Origin: Rubrobacter sp. | GTDB taxonomy: Bacteria; Actinomycetota; Rubrobacteria; Rubrobacterales; Rubrobacteraceae | NCBI GenBank assembly: GCA_016781775.1 | Contig: JADDPR010000229.1 | Coordinates: 1-5,825 of the forward strand | Direction: 5' to 3' | Length of the DNA: 5,825 bases | In this document: piece by piece, positions 4,982 through 5,825 of the stretch | Layout of the letters: each line of letters starts with the position of its first letter | Position numbering within the stretch: the stretch's first letter is position 1 | Translations under genes and position numbers: made by a program | Notes under the pieces: model-generated | The model's input: the letters and a program-made list of their open reading frames with translations, nothing else | Database searches by the model: none | Told to the model about the DNA's origin: nothing

Positions 4982-5620
4982 GTGGTCGTGTCGAAACGGA
5001 GGACTACGGGCAGAGCGGGCTTCCTGACGGCCGAGGATTGGGTGCGGGCGGCCGTCGGGGCGATCGAGGAGGGAGGGGTCGGCGCGGTCGCCGTCGAGCC
5101 GCTCGCCAAAAAACTGGGGGTGACTAAGGGCAGCTTCTACTGGCACTTCGAGAACCGCGATGCCCTGCTCAGGGCGGTGCTGGAGTGGTGGCAGCGGGAG
5201 GCCACCGAGGCGGCGATCTCGGCGACCCGGTCGATCGGCGCCCCCCGGGAGAGGCTCGTCCGGCTGACCGAGGAGGCGTTCGGCGACGACCCGCATCGCG
5301 TCGGCTCTTCCCCCGAGCGGGAGATCTCCCTGGGCCGCACCTTCGAGTTGGCGATCTCGGACGCGGCCGACGACCCTATCGTGCGGCCGGTCCTGCGGCA
5401 CGTCACCGAACGCCGGATCGACTACCTGGAGGAGTGCTACCGCTCCTTGGGATTCTCCCCGGAAGAGGCGAGTCACCGCGCCCTACTCGTCTATGCCGCC
5501 TACGCGGGCACGATGCGGCTGGTGCGAGACGCCCCCGGTCGCTTGCCGACCGGGGAGGGTTACCGGTCGTACAAACGGCACCTCGCCGCCACGCTCGTGC
5601 CCGAAGGCGATGCACGGTAG
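4982..5620 (+). CDS. TetR/AcrR-family transcriptional regulator
   Basis: This 212-residue dimeric repressor-type protein has a classic N-terminal helix-turn-helix: TAEDWVRAAVGAIEEGGV (16-33), VEPLAKKLGVTKGSFYWHF (38-56) and ENRDALLRAVLEWW (57-70). The helical ligand-binding domain (about 75-205) is variable, as usual, and the ligand cannot be inferred. Length is typical (about 190-215). An in-frame TAG at 4976-4978 limits the start to GTG 4982 or GTG 4988. AGAAAG (4977-4982) would serve GTG 4988 with 5-base spacing, giving 210 residues, so the start is uncertain by two codons. The gene is divergent from the membrane-protein unit across an 81-bp gap with two palindromic operators, the standard arrangement for a local, self-regulating TetR. 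It converges on the gene entering from the right edge. Confidence 0.95.
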   Translation: MVVSKRRTTGRAGFLTAEDWVRAAVGAIEEGGVGAVAVEPLAKKLGVTKGSFYWHFENRDALLRAVLEWWQREATEAAISATRSIGAPRERLVRLTEEAFGDDPHRVGSSPEREISLGRTFELAISDAADDPIVRPVLRHVTERRIDYLEECYRSLGFSPEEASHRALLVYAAYAGTMRLVRDAPGRLPTGEGYRSYKRHLAATLVPEGDAR

Positions 5621-5675
5621 CTAGCGAGGAAGATGACGTGCATGTGGAAGGGCATTAGCCGCGCAGGCGTCGCTC

Positions 5676-5699
5676 CCCACCGCCCCGACGCTCGGTGGG
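5676..5699. terminator. Hairpin between convergent genes
   Basis: CCCACCG (5676-5682) and CGGTGGG (5693-5699) form a perfect 7-bp stem with a 10-base loop. It lies 55 bases after the tetR stop and about 16 bases beyond the stop of the gene entering from the right. There is no T-run. It may act in both directions. Confidence 0.5.
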
Positions 5700-5715
5700 T
5701 CCTACCCCAAGGCCC

Positions 5716-5825
5716 TCAGTGGCCGGAATTCTCCGGGCCTACCGCCCCAACCATCGCCCTCTTTGAGTCCCACGCAAAGCGCCCCTGCAGCACCCGCACG
5801 AACGGGTAACCGAGCCACGCCAGGG
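5716..5825 (-). CDS. C-terminal end of an unidentified gene (partial)
   Basis: An open frame of 35 codons enters from the right edge and stops at TGA (5718-5716). It reads LAWLGYPFVRVLQGRF, then AWDSKRAM and a short tail ending in NSGH. Third codon positions are mostly G or C, as in the real genes here, and the other two minus-strand frames look less protein-like. The Q-x-R-F-x-x-D-S-x-x-A-M pattern faintly recalls the ends of DUF1990-type proteins, from memory only, so I do not assign a family. The start and most of the gene lie outside the window. Confidence 0.5.
   Translation of the reverse strand, partial: LAWLGYPFVRVLQGRFAWDSKRAMVGAVGPENSGH

Noticed and set aside
4610..5476. Long minus-strand open frame (288 codons) joining antisense tetR sequence to the small membrane protein
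   Set aside because: The upstream two thirds run through tetR and the operator region in antisense. The real start is the ATG at 4900, with a ribosome site and promoter just before it.

Overview
This window looks like a chromosomal stretch of a high-GC Gram-positive bacterium. GC is roughly 65-70 % in the genes, codons favour G or C at the third position, and several starts appear leaderless, with a TAnnnT box a few bases before an ATG and no Shine-Dalgarno. Gene content (two-domain CinA, YqeK-type HD phosphatase, YdjM-type membrane hydrolase, TetR regulator) fits an actinobacterium. A Rubrobacter-like lineage is my guess from general impression only. No phage, IS element, CRISPR array, tRNA or rRNA gene is visible.

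Layout. Positions 1-317 are a lower-GC stretch (about 53 % over the first 180 bases) with several inverted repeats and no convincing gene. A zinc-independent quinone oxidoreductase-type dehydrogenase follows (318-1298, +). It converges on cinA (1343-2644, -) across a short gap filled by a long hairpin. cinA is divergent from a YqeK-type HD-domain Ap4A hydrolase (2671-3246, +). The 26-bp gap between them carries overlapping, oppositely oriented -10 boxes that would give leaderless or nearly leaderless mRNAs. The HD gene overlaps tail-to-tail by 18 bp with a YdjM/DUF457-type membrane hydrolase (3229-3807, -).

The right third is a small regulated cassette. A TetR-family regulator (4982-5620, +) is divergent from a two-gene unit on the minus strand: a small four-helix-like membrane protein (4900 down to 4506, split by a one-base frameshift at 4624-4627) and an uncharacterised 187-residue cytosolic protein (4495-3932). 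The 81-bp gap between regulator and unit holds two near-identical ATACG-N4-CGTAT palindromes exactly 30 bp apart. They overlap or abut a strong sigma70-type promoter reading towards the membrane gene, as expected for TetR repression. The unit ends in a strong hairpin at 3889-3916. At the right edge the tail of another minus-strand gene enters (5716-5825), separated from tetR by a hairpin.

How the parts may work together: CinA (NMN deamidation and ADP-ribose cleavage in the family) and the HD protein (Ap4A hydrolysis in the family) are both nucleotide-housekeeping enzymes, and here they share one regulatory gap. The TetR cassette is a separate unit with unknown inducer and function. I see no clear new defence or mobile system; the TetR cassette and its split gene are the parts most worth following.
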